Assembly: GCF_019059575.1 (NCBI RefSeq)
Contig: NW_024881611.1
Coordinates: 745,001-809,000, forward strand
Reading direction: 5' to 3'
From: Amphibalanus amphitrite
Taxonomy: Eukaryota > Arthropoda > Thecostraca > Balanomorpha > Balanidae
DNA: 64,000 nucleotides
Of this stretch, positions 23,022-33,092 are shown in pieces (the stretch's first letter is position 1; each line of letters begins with the position of its first letter). A model generated the notes under the pieces. That model was not told the DNA's origin. It did not search any database and saw only the letters and a list, made by a program, of their open reading frames with translations. A program made the position numbers and the translations under genes.

Positions 23022-23239
23022 TTCACAAAGGGGCGGATCCAGGGGGGGCCGCTGGGGGCCGATGCCCCTAGCCTATCGAAAAATGCCGCCCCTCCGCCGC
23101 CGAAGGCGGCTGAGGGCGGCTTTTTTTGATACGTGATGAAGTGCATTTTACGGAAATGACCATTTCTTTGAGGTTCATTTCATAATAATCTCTGATAGTA
23201 ACTATCTGAATTTATATTTAACCCTCAGAGTATGTCGCT

Positions 23240-23870
23240 TCTCTTCCTGAAGTCAGAGTGCCGCCCCTTTATTCGAAGTACCGCTACTTTGCTACCCTTT
23301 GAAGTAGGTAGTAGTGCCGCTCTCGGAAGTCGAAATGCCGCCCTCGGAAGTCGTAGTGCCGCCCTCTGTACTCGTAGTGCCGCCCTCTGAAGTCACAGTG
23401 CCGCCCTCCGCAGTCTTCGTGAAGCTCCTTGAAGTCATTGCGCCGTCCTCTGAAGTCATAAGCGCCGCTCTCTGAAGTCATAGTGCCACCCTCTGAAGTC
23501 ATAGTGCCGCCCTCTGAAATCATAGTGCCGCCCTCTGAAGTCATAGTGCCGCCCTCTGAAGCACAGTGCCGCCCTCTGAAACACAGTGCCGCCCTCTGAA
23601 GCATAGTGCCGCCCTCTGAAGTCAAAGTGCCGCCCTCCGCAGTCTTCGTAAAGCTCCTTGAAGTCATTGCGACGCCCTCTGAAGTCATAGCGCCGCCATC
23701 TGAAGTCATAATGCCGCCCTCTGAAGTCATAGCGCCGCCCTCCAGTCTTCGTGAAGGTCCTTGAAGTCATTGCGCCGCCCTCTGAAGTCATAACGCCGCT
23801 CTCTGAAGTCATAGTGCCGCCCTCTGAAGTCATAGTGCCGCCTCTGAAGTCATAGTGCCGATCTCCGGTT
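23240..23870. repeat. 21-bp minisatellite (GCCGCCCTCTGAAGTCATAGT)
   Basis: About 28 units of 21 bp, more uniform than those at 5555-7255 and clearly related in sequence. A diverged insert containing CAGTCTTCGTGAAG recurs at about 23405, 23640 and 23750, showing a higher-order period. Long - strand open frames here result from the multiple-of-three period. Confidence 0.9.
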
Positions 23871-23879
23871 GTCCCGAAG

Positions 23880-24772
23880 TGACGAGACTTTTCCCACCTT
23901 GTCCGAGTAAATAAGGCGCTTCAAATATTATCCAGCATAAAATTAGTTGTTGAATCCGGTGTCAGACAAATTTGCTGTTTCACTTTCTCATTTTGGTGCC
24001 AGTGTTTACACGGCCAATAGCCATTCGTCTAATATAGTAGGGCAGGTCATCAAGTGGCGTATTAATATGTTGGAAAGCGGAGGAGGCCAAACATGGAAAT
24101 TAAGAAGGGGTCTTATCTTAACTTTAGGGGCCCCAGTGGTAACCTACTTTACCCGAGCCCGGGTGCGGTTCTTAGCCAACTTTGCCAATTTTTTCCCTCG
24201 CATCCGGGCGCATAGCTCGTGAACCGTCAGTGTTACAGCGTCACGGAACAATGCATTTGATAGATCCTTGGAAGCTCCCTCTGCGTTGTCCTTAGATTCG
24301 AGCTCAGTTCAACAATTTGGCCCACACTGAGAGCAAAAACTGCCAAAATAGACGGATCTTTCAGAAGCATTTGTTCCATTTCTTTACGTATATCTACTCA
24401 CTCCACGTATGGTAGGCACAGTTTATACCGTAACTGTGTCTCTCGTATCGAGAGGCGTTAAATTATCTATAGTAGGACCTATAGTCCTATGACCTTGTGG
24501 CGCGCTAGCGCCGGTAATTTAGCTGCGGCGTGTCCGCCCAGCCCGGCCGCCCTTTGCGCCGCCAATCGCCGCCCCGCGCAGTGTTTACTATTTTATCAAG
24601 AACGTTTGTTTTCCTCTTTTATATTATTGTAAATTCGTTATTATCGTCACTTCTGTTTTATAGTTTTCAACCGAATTTAATATTTGTCCTTGCTTTAATT
24701 TGTTGTAATTTCTAGATCGACTTTTTGCCGTTCCCATATACTTGATTCGTTTTTGATTATGTAAAAAGTGTT
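23880..24772. other. Unassigned interior of the composite element
   Basis: No coding potential or readable ends recognised between the minisatellite and the next TTAA element. Confidence 0.3.
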
Positions 24773-24776
24773 TTAA

Positions 24777-25710
24777 CCCTCGCCCGTAAACGGCGATCTG
24801 CCACCTTCGCCCATGCAGGGGGGGGGGGTTGGTGCGACCCCCCCTTGGCGTTTGAAAACGGAGCGTCGTAGAGCTTAGCGGAAAAGACCAACGGAGTGCT
24901 CTCGCCGAGATCTCGCGATTGGTGGTATATTTTTGGTCCTAGGTCAACATTTGACCTACTTTTGACCGGTCAAAGGTCAAATTTTCGGAAAAATAGATTT
25001 TTCAACTTTCCACGGCGATTGCGGCAAAACGGTGGAAGATATCGACTTGAAACCTTCACTATCGTGTTCCTTGATCAATTCTCTATCGTTTGGTATGTAT
25101 TTCGTCTCCCTAGCTCTAAAAATGGCGCGTTGGGGGCGCCGGAAGTCGGCAAGGTCACAGTCGGCGGCAGAAATTCGAAAAATCAAAATTTAAATTTTTG
25201 AAATCTGATTGTATTTTTGGATTTGGGAGGTCCATTTGCTCCCTATAGAAGTTAATATTGCTGCATATTCCCATTGAGGTGACAAGAATTAGCAAAATAG
25301 TGGTTCGGGCGCTTTTCAAAAATAGTACCGGACGCTGTTCCTCTTGTGACATCATAGCTCCGTGACCTGACCTGACCCGGTCAAGTTTCTTATACCATAT
25401 GATAGCCAATACTTGCTCCAACATGCATGAAAAGTTTCATCACGATCCATCAACCGATGTCCGTACCACCGGCAGGAAACCTCGGGCGTTGGCACTAAGT
25501 TTGTGAAAATCCGGCCGGAGGCTGTTCCCTTTGTGACGTCATAGCTCCGTGACCTGACATGACCCGGTCAATTTTTTTTATCAAAAGATGTGCAAGGTTC
25601 GCCCCATAAGGTACCAAAAATTTGGCGGCGCTGCGCGCCGCCGTTTTTGCACTATTTCCGAAAAGCCTCAGGGGGGGGGGGGTTGCACCCCCCCCCTACA
25701 TGGGCGAGGG
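24777..25710. mobile_element. TTAA-flanked piggyBac-like element, copy 3
   Basis: Inverted ends CCCTCGCCC, flanked by TTAA at 24773-24776 and 25711-25714, 934 bp. It has poly-G/poly-C pairs near both ends (24818-24845 and 25671-25697) and TGACCTGACCCGGTCA blocks repeated at about 25368 and 25550. No transposase. Interior differs from copies 1 and 4, so it is a distinct subfamily. Confidence 0.75.
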
Positions 25711-25714
25711 TTAA

Positions 25715-26219
25715 CTTTTGGCAGTGTAGTTCCGCCCACGTTGATTTCCTGTTCTGACCTGTTCGTTTTGATCTCTATGGTTTTTGGCACGTGCTCTCAG
25801 TTCAAAATATAAATTTAGTATCCGTACGCAGAGTGTCAGAGAGGCTGAGTATTTCGACGAGTTCCTAGTTTTATTTCTCACGTTTTTCTCCCAGTTTTAA
25901 CCCATATCTAACCATCGTTCCGCTGTTTATTTTGTTCTTTCATTGTGGGTAATTTCCTTTCCTCCGAACACGCCCCTATTTACCCTGAGACCCACAACCT
26001 ATAGTCAGTTGCATGCTCTAACCGAAAAAGGTCGTGCTGTACGTAAACTGATCTGTGTTGTTGGGCTGAAGGCATTACCTACATAATACACTCTTTCATC
26101 ACTCCACCATGTCTTCTTGTAAAGCCATTGCCGAATTTTTTGGTGCCTTTGGTGACCTTTCTAGTGACTTCTACAGGCTCCTGCACAGAGCGGTAGAGGC
26201 CATGCTGGTCACTGAGAGG
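25715..26219. other. Unassigned interior of the composite element
   Basis: AT-rich sequence without recognised coding potential or readable element ends. Confidence 0.3.
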
Positions 26220-26965
26220 TCACGGTGGTCATAGGTCGGTCTCTGAGAGCTCCATGTCGTCGACCTCTGAGGACCCTACACAGGCTTCGGAGGCTCCACA
26301 TCGGCCCCTGTAGATCCTATCTCCGGTCTTAGATCCCTGAGGGCTCAAGATGGTCCCCAAGAGCCCCACGTCAGCCTCAAAGAGCAGATATCGATCTACC
26401 TAGAGTCTTGCGCTGGTTGAGGGCTGATACCCTAAGCTTTAGGAGGGTCCAACTCGGGCTATGAATTCCTCTGATGGCTCCATGTCGCCCTCCGGGGCCT
26501 CAGTCCGACCTCTAAGGCCCAATCATGCATAAGTGGTGAATTCTGGCTGTCGAAGCCTCTAATGTGGCCTCTGATGGCCCAGCGTCAGTCTATGAAGACC
26601 CCGCGCTGGCTTCTGAGGACTCAGCAGTCAGCACCAATCTCAGTTTTCAGAAGACAGAGGGCCCCACGCTGACCTCAAGAGTGTCCAACGCTGTCCACAG
26701 AGGGCCCCCACACCGACCAAAGAGGGCACCAGGCCCACACTGGCCTAAGAGGGCCCAAATTGTCATCATAGGGCCCTATATGGCCTCAGAAGGTCCTACC
26801 CCTTTGGTCTTACCAGGCCTACGTGCGGGCTTTTTAGTTTTTAACCCCACACGCCCCCCCCGGCCCCCACATTTGGCCTTTTAGGGTCCCCAAAGCGGCC
26901 TCTGAGTGCCCCATGCTAGCCTCCGAGGGCTCGTCCTGGGCCTTCGAGCGCCTTACGCTGGCCTC
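26220..26965. repeat. Degenerate GGCCTCTGAGGGCCC-type minisatellite
   Basis: Irregular units of about 20-27 bp resembling GGCCTCTGAGGGCCCCACGC. Units are strongly diverged. The 106-codon frame at 26564-26884 lies wholly inside it and is not a gene. Confidence 0.65.
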
Positions 26966-27225
26966 TTAACCCCTCGGTAGAAGTAGGTGTACGAATACTT
27001 ATGTTTGGGCAGAAATTTTGTATCCTAGCCTGTGCATGTTACCTACATGCAGTGTATACGGTATATGTATGTTACGTGGTGTCATTCTGGCTTCTGAGGT
27101 CTGGTTTGCCCCCTAGTCGAAATTCATTAGCCAAGACCCTGAGATACAGTGCCGCCCTCTGAAATGAAAGTAGCTCCCTCTGAACTCGTAGCGACGTCTC
27201 TGAAGCCAGATTAACCCCTTCTTAA

Positions 27226-27991
27226 CCCTCGCAGGCCGAGAGAGGAGGGGGGGGGAGGGGCACCCCTTTCGATTTTTTTTTCGTGACTGCTCCGGAGCCG
27301 TTTTCGATAGAGAGCTGAAACTTGGCCTACGTGAGACCCCATCCAAACCAGACCTTATGACACCTGATTCATTTTCAGGTTAGTTCAGGTCCATAGGTGG
27401 TAATTGTGCCGAACGGTGGGTGCTCGGGCGCAGCAAATCCGCCGCCGCCCTAGCGGTGACCTTGACCTCTACAGTCTGTTGCGGCTTCAAAGCCAAGCCG
27501 GTGTGGAATTGGGAGAGCTCGTGCACTCACAGTTCAGCACAATTCTCGACCTATGGTCAGGTCACTGACCGATGCATAAACCTCTAAAGGTTTTAAGTAA
27601 ACCTCTGTGTCTGCACTGTCAAAAAATGTCGCAACTTCGCAACGCCGCCAACGCCAGGCAAAGTGTCGGCGAGGATGATGACACTTTCAGAAAGTAACAA
27701 GCTCCCGGGTACTCATGATTCGTATATCTTGGGTTTTTCGTACAATTCATCTTGGGTCAGGCCAGTCACGTGACCTCCCCCATATATAAACCTATGGGGG
27801 AAATACTGAACTTGCTCTTTTTGCAACATATAGGTATTATAGAATCCGCCCGAAGACGCATAGAAATGTGTTTTCATACGCTTATCAAAGGATTCCGTGC
27901 CTTATTTCCGCATTTTTTACTTTGATGACGTCACAGAGAACGTCACAGAGCACGTTCTTTTGGGTCATAATCGTTTTTCGTTAATAACTTT
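27226..27991. mobile_element. TTAA piggyBac-like element copy 4, left part
   Basis: Begins CCCTCGCAGGCCG after TTAA (27222-27225). Blocks such as TTTCGATAGAGAGCTGAAACTT and TGTCGCAACTTCGCAACGCC match copy 1 (8087-9120). It is cut at 27991 by the BEL/Pao retrotransposon and resumes after 36513. Confidence 0.75.
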
Positions 27992-29087
27992 TGTTGGCGA
28001 CGCTTTCGTTCGAATCTCCTTTCATGGTGTGGACTGTATTTAATCGCGCATCGCACAGCATTTGGTTGTTTGGTGACCGAGATCCAGGAGGAAAATGGTT
28101 TAATTGGAAAATTGGGAAAATAAATGTTATAACCTATCACGTTAGCCTAGTTAAGATACAACTAAATATTGGATACAGGATAGAGCGCCGGATGCCGACG
28201 ACTAAGGAACCTCCTTCTTAGGAAGTATATTTGGACCTAATAAAAGAGCGCCGGATACCGACGGCAAAGGAACCCCCTTCTTAGGGCGTATGTTAGGGCC
28301 TAAATAAGAGAGCGCCGGATACCGACGTCAAAGGAACCCCCTTCTTAGGGAGTATGTTAGGGCCTAAATAAGAGAGCGCCGGATACCGACGTCAAAGGAA
28401 CCCCCTTCTTAGGGAGTATGTTAGGGCCTAAAATATAGAGCGCCGGATGCCGACGACAAAGGAACCCCTCCTCAGAGAGTTTTAGGAATGTTTTAGGATA
28501 AAAAAAGGATAGTCAGTAGACCTGGTCACCGGAACCGATACGCCTGCCGCATCTCCGTCGAATATCTCATCTGTGTGTTGTGTAGACCGCGCACTATTTC
28601 ACTTCTCACTCAGGCTTCTCACACACTTTGTCTTCTAGTTCACTATATTTGGCGGACAAGGCAGCGAAACGTACCGGGAAGAGAGCTAGGGGCAGCGCAG
28701 TGTCCCCGTCGAAGTCGAAAGGTGAAGTGAGGCCGGGGGTGTTTACAACTAGTTTCTATACAGCGACAGGGGGTGAAAACAAGACGCGTTGAGGACGGTC
28801 AGAGCACACAGAAAAGGCTAAAAATGGCCCGGGCGTCCAGCGCTCCACCCGGAAGACACACAAGCTGGGCGCGCACGTGCGTGCCCCACACAATGGCCCG
28901 GACCTGGGCCGGTCCTACGCAAACAGGGAGCCGCCCTGCCGCGCCGGCCGGCCAGCCGGGTCAGAGGGGACGCCAGCGTCCCGCGACCGCGGACGGCGCT
29001 CGGCTCGGCGGCGCGGCGGCGGTTCGGCTCAGCAGCGCTGAGTCTGTCGCCCGTACCGCCTTGCATAGGTGCAATTTGTCGGCAACA
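27992..29087 (-). repeat. 3' LTR of the BEL/Pao element
   Basis: A 1096-bp copy of the LTR with the same TG...CA ends and the same five 64-bp repeats, starting at 28182, 28245, 28309, 28373 and 28437. The repeat spans about 28182-28497 and may modulate promoter strength, as internal LTR repeats often do; that is inference. Confidence 0.9.
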
Positions 29088-29100
29088 TCACTCCCCCTGT
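29088..29100 (-). other. Putative polypurine tract
   Basis: Immediately upstream of the 3' LTR on the - strand the sequence reads CAGGGGGAGTGA, a purine run in the position of the plus-strand primer. Confidence 0.5.
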
Positions 29101-29540
29101 GTTCGGCTTCACTGCGAACGTCGAACGCATACATTTGACCGACAAATTGAATAGCGCAAACGAACAGTCAGGAAAGGTGATAACCGAAACGGGCGCGGGT
29201 AACTATTATTTCCAAGCTCCATACAAGTAAAAACACGCACAGCATACCAGTAACGTGCGGAGCGAGGTAAAGCGGGCCTAACACTCGCGCGCGGAGACGG
29301 GTTACCTTTACACAGCCCTGAACTCAGACTCAGGTCCCTGTCAGGAAGGCACAAAAATACCAGAGCCGTCGCGAACGGTCAGTGGGCAGGGGCGTCAAGT
29401 CACACGCACAATGGAAATGACGGACGACTGTTGGATATCTTCTCCGAGAAAACGCAGATGAGCACCGGCTATGGGGGACTGGACGGTTGGTACCTTGGGC
29501 ATGGGACCGCAGCAGGCAGTGATCAGTTGTCCACAGGACG
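29101..29540 (-). other. 3' internal region of the retrotransposon
   Basis: Non-coding sequence between the TPR-like segment and the 3' LTR. A short open stretch continues to a TGA near 29393 but resembles neither TPR nor integrase. Confidence 0.4.
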
Positions 29541-29544
29541 CAGC

Positions 29545-31137
29545 CATGAGCGCTGCGTGTTCAGCTCCTCCCGGGCGGCGCTCAGTTCGCGCACCACGGA
29601 CAGCAGCTCCTGGTTGCGCGCCTGGAGCCCCTCTTTGTCCCGGAAGGTGACCAGACACTGGGCGATCAGCCGTCCGGCGGAGAAGGTGTCCAGCTCGAGC
29701 TCGTACCGGGGTGTGGCGACGAACCCGCCGCGCGCCTCCTCCACCTTCTTCAGCGGCACACAAAACTGCATTGCCAGGTCCGCTGTCTGGGCGGCCAGCC
29801 GATCCCTCTCGTGTTGAACGATACGCAGTCGCCGGCGGGCGCCGTCAGGCTTGGCGCGTGCTGTCTCCAGCTCCCGTAATGCCTCGTCATTGTTGCCTGT
29901 GGGAGAGTCGATCGTCTGCACCGCCGACTCATAATCCTCGCGCTGTCTCTGGATGGCCCGCGTCCACTCATCAATATCCTTCAGGATCTGGTCGAGGCAC
30001 AGTTTGAACTGCTTGCTCTCGGCCTCTGTGGCCGTCAGCTGCTCCTTGGCCTGACTGAACCCGGTGAAGATCTGTGTGAGCGTCATGCCCTGCCACAGGA
30101 GCCGGCTGACGGCGGCGTCGGACGGTGACGTGGTCTTCACCGCCTCGTCTGAAAGGCTACCTGCGGGTGATTGCCTGCAGCTGCTCCTCGTAAGTCTCCA
30201 GCCGGTCGCGCAGCTGGAGGATCACCTTGTCGCGCTCCACCAGATACTGGCCGTGCTGGGTGTGCGTCTCGTCCAGATGCACTTCCAGCTGGCTTTGCTG
30301 CTCGCTGGCCGAGCTCAGCAGTGACCGCAGCTCGTCCACCGAGCGCAGCATCTCATTCGACCTGGCCTCCGCCTTCTCGACGCCCTCTTTGTAGGGCTGC
30401 GCCAGCCGCTCCTGTGACCGCAGCTGCTGTTGATAGTTTTTCTCCTGCTCGATCTCGGCCTCACGCTGCAGCCGGGGCTTCTCCACCAGTTCGGTGAGCC
30501 GCTGCTCCAGGTCGGCCGCCTGCTGTGTCAGCCGTTCTTTTTCCGCTTGCTCCGTCCCCAGCTGGTCCATCTTGCTGGCAAGGTCGGCCTGCAGCTGGAG
30601 GATCCGCGAGCTGTGCTGGCGGCGCAACGTGGACAGCTCCTCTGCTTGCGACTTCAGGCTCTCCAGCAGCAGAGACATCTGCTTCTCCAGCACCTCCTTC
30701 TCACTCGCCATCTTCCTCTCTCTGTACTGGAAACTGATCTCCTTGGCGGCAATTTCCCCCACCTGTGCCAGCGCCCGACACTTGGCCGCATTAGCTGCAG
30801 CCAGTTCAGCTCCCCAGTCTTCAAGCGCAGCTGTCAGCCGAGCCACCTCAGCAGCGCGCCGCTCCAGCTGCTGTACCAGGCTCGCCTTGTCCGAGAGCAC
30901 CTGGTCGCGCTCCCGACAGGCGGCCAGCTCAGCGGCCAACGCCCTGGTGAGGCCGGCATCTGCCTTCCTGGGGTCTGCGGTGGCCATGGTCCGCTGTTCC
31001 TGGAGTCTGGCAGCTGCCTGCTGCTGTTCCTCCAGCTGGCTGGACTGCTTCTGCAGCTCCTGCTGAGCCTCCTGTAGCTGCTGGCCCAGCTCAAACTCAT
31101 TCTGTTCTGTGAGTGCGTCTGCTGAGACAGCAGCGAC
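29545..31137 (-). pseudogene. Captured TPR/Megator-like nucleoporin coiled-coil segment
   Basis: About 530 codons of intronless coiled coil on the - strand, in frame with the truncated pol to 30160 and then one frame over from about 30150 to 29545. Segments such as SFQYRERKMASEKEVL, KAEARSNEMLRSVDELRSLL, SPSDAAVSRLLWQGMTLTQI, LDQILKDIDEW and IQRQREDYESAV follow the same order as the N-terminal coiled coil of TPR/Megator, the filament of the nuclear-pore basket that anchors mRNA export and spindle-checkpoint factors. The comparison is from memory of the family, not a search. A TAG and a one-base frame change at 30140-30160 break it. The match ends near REELNTQR, followed by a short unrelated tail and stop. 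Lack of introns suggests origin from an mRNA. A generic coiled coil is the main alternative. Confidence 0.7.
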
Positions 31138-31646
31138 CGATACATGTCTCTCGGCGACGTATGAGTTGATGATGACCTGGTACTTCTCTGCGACCTCTGG
31201 AAGCTTCTCGAGCTGTCTCTCCGTTGCCTGTAGTCGCTGAGTAGCATGTCGCTTGTTGTTGGGAAGTGTAGGACCTGTCTCCTTCCACAGCAGACCGGTC
31301 TTGTATCGCTCTCCACTTTTGGTCGTGTTTCTTTCCAGCATCTGGAGTACTTTCTTATCCATCTCCGATCGTGACGTCGTTTCACTGTACTTTGTTCCAG
31401 ATGCTTCTGTAGACCACCATTTGTTGACGCCCGCGCACAGCTCCACTTCGCTCTCACTCGATTGACGTCTCAGAAACATGACCCGGCGCCTGCTGCTGGG
31501 CACTATGTCAGACACGCGGCCCGTCAGGGTCCACCCTAGGTCTGTCTTCACAGCGGCCGGTTGATTCGGACGTCCCACACGCACCTCCTTCTGCAGCACT
31601 GCTTCAAGGACGTTTGCACCAATCAACAGCTTCACCTGCCCGCCAT
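31138..31646 (-). pseudogene. BEL/Pao protease end and pol start, truncated
   Basis: On the - strand the frame resumes with VKLLIGANVLEAVLQ and TDLGWTLTGRV, the conserved end of the BEL/Pao protease (DUF1758-type). It continues through the linker preceding reverse transcriptase: WWSTEASG, RYKTGLLWKE, QRLQATERQLEKLPE and YQVIINSYVAERH. In intact elements the reverse transcriptase fingers follow. Here the sequence changes within about 20 codons, with no stop, into the TPR-like coiled coil. No YxDD motif, RNase H or integrase residues are found downstream. Confidence 0.8.
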
Positions 31647-31682
31647 TGTATTGTATTGTATTGTATTGTATTGTATTGTATT
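31646..31682. repeat. (ATTGT)n microsatellite
   Basis: About seven ATTGT/TATTG pentamers next to the 19-bp hairpin. It lies between the two halves of the protease reading frame and looks like the residue of a small insertion. Confidence 0.9.
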
Positions 31683-31702
31683 TACATTTAAGAGCGATCC
31701 AC

Positions 31703-31748
31703 ATACAAAGTGCGTGGCGATTACTGCTCATCGCCACGCACTTTGTAT
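31703..31748. repeat. Perfect 19-bp inverted repeat with 8-nt loop
   Basis: The arm ATACAAAGTGCGTGGCGAT (31703-31721) is exactly complementary to 31730-31748. A third copy of AGTGCGTGGCG follows at 31749-31759. It lies inside the protease region of the retrotransposon and interrupts its frame. Confidence 0.9.
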
Positions 31749-31749
31749 A

Positions 31750-33074
31750 GTGCGTGGCGCTCTCTCGGACGGACGCTGAGTGCCACTGGTCTCCACGTTT
31801 TGTATGCAGAGCGGGTGTCGCTCCCCGGCAACGCCCAGCTCCTCCAGAACATCCTCACGACACAGTGATGTCTGAGCTCCAGCATCCAGGAGTGCCAGAA
31901 CGTCTGTCGAACCACAGGGCCCGTGAACCCGCACAGCAACAATCTGTAGCAGTGTGTCTGCGTCCGTTTTTACCGAGGCTGCTACAAACGGCTGGTTCCC
32001 GGAACTACCTTCGGCTGAAGCTTCAGGCGCTCCCGTGGTTGTCCCTGCTGACGACTGGTCCCTCCTCGAGTTGCTCTGATCGGTTCCTGACCGACTTGAT
32101 CCGCGGTGGAGAAGTGGATGGTGCGTGAGCTTGCATCCCTTCACATTGCACCGCCGAGACACTTTGCAGCTTCTGCTCCAGTGGCCCTTCCTGAGGCATG
32201 AAAAGCAAAGGCCTTCTTCATAGGCAACAGCGCTTCTTGCGTCTGGGGTCTTGGCCTTGAATTCTGAGCAGTCGCTCAGCCTGTGGTTACTGCTGCACAC
32301 CACGCACACTGGCGGAGAGCGGGCCTCTGGTTCAGTTTCACCATTAGCTCCTGTCGCCAGCGCTGTTCGCCGAACAGGGCCGTCCCTTGAAGAAACTGTT
32401 GCGCGTTTCCGTTCCGATGTGGAAGTCCCGGACTGGACAGCAGAGAAGCTCAGGATGCTGACTTGGACTTGGAGCCACTCGGTGAACGTCTCCAGAGTCG
32501 GTCGCGTCGGTCGCAGCCGGAACACTTCACGGCCCCACTCTCGGGCTAGCTCGCTCGGCAGCTTTTCCACCACTCTTCTCAAGTTTTCACTGCTTGACAG
32601 GTCACTCGCGTAGCCGAGATTTCGCAGGACGGTGACTGTGTTATGGACGACCGCATAAAACTTCTCCATCGCTGGGAGGTCCATTAGTGATGGTGGCGAG
32701 GTCATGAACACATTTTGCAGGTGGGCCTGGATGATGTCTTCCTCTCGTCCGAACCTATCTTGCAAAGTTTTCAAGGCCTCGTGATACAAGTCACCGTTGA
32801 ATAACATGCCGTCAATGGCCTGGGCCGCGGGCCCTTCCACCGCGTTTTGAAGGTGAGCCATGCGCTCAGCATCCGACAGGGACGGCTGATCATGCACCAA
32901 GGCTTTGAAAAGACCAATCCAGCGCGGCCACTCACGTGCATTTCCACGGAACGTTGGCAGAGTCAGTCGCGGTATGCTCTTTACGAACGCTGATGGTCCT
33001 GCCAGGTCATTCCTTCGGGGTGAGGCCGGCGTTGCGATCCAGCTGGCACGAGCCAGTCCGTCATTCTTGTGCAC
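31750..33074 (-). pseudogene. BEL/Pao gag capsid-like region, zinc knuckles and protease
   Basis: A continuous frame of about 440 codons whose first codon in this frame is GTG, because the upstream part is displaced by the insertion. The N-terminal half (about residues 30-220) matches the DUF1759 gag region of BEL/Pao, with LPTFRGNAREWPRWIGLF and ALKTLQDRFG. Two CCHC knuckles follow: CVVCSSNHRLSDC and CFSCLRKGHWSRSC. The retropepsin active site reads LALLDAGAQTSLC. The frame runs into a hairpin/microsatellite lesion after NVETSG near 31790, so the protease C terminus is separated from its N terminus. Confidence 0.8.
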
Positions 33075-33092
33075 CCCATTCTCGCCTCACTC

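Noticed and set aside
23284-23833. Two overlapping - strand frames with repeated EGGTMTS / FRGRHYD peptides
   Set aside because: Same artefact of a 21-bp minisatellite; the two frames are translations of the same repeat.
28773-29138. GC-rich 121-codon frame in the 3' LTR and its 87-codon twin at 36204-36467
   Set aside because: They lie on the antisense strand of the LTR, and small indels between the two LTRs change the frame, so no constraint is evident.
30430-31077. + strand frames of 190-215 codons opposite the TPR-like segment
   Set aside because: Leu/Ser-rich antisense shadows of a coiled-coil coding sequence.
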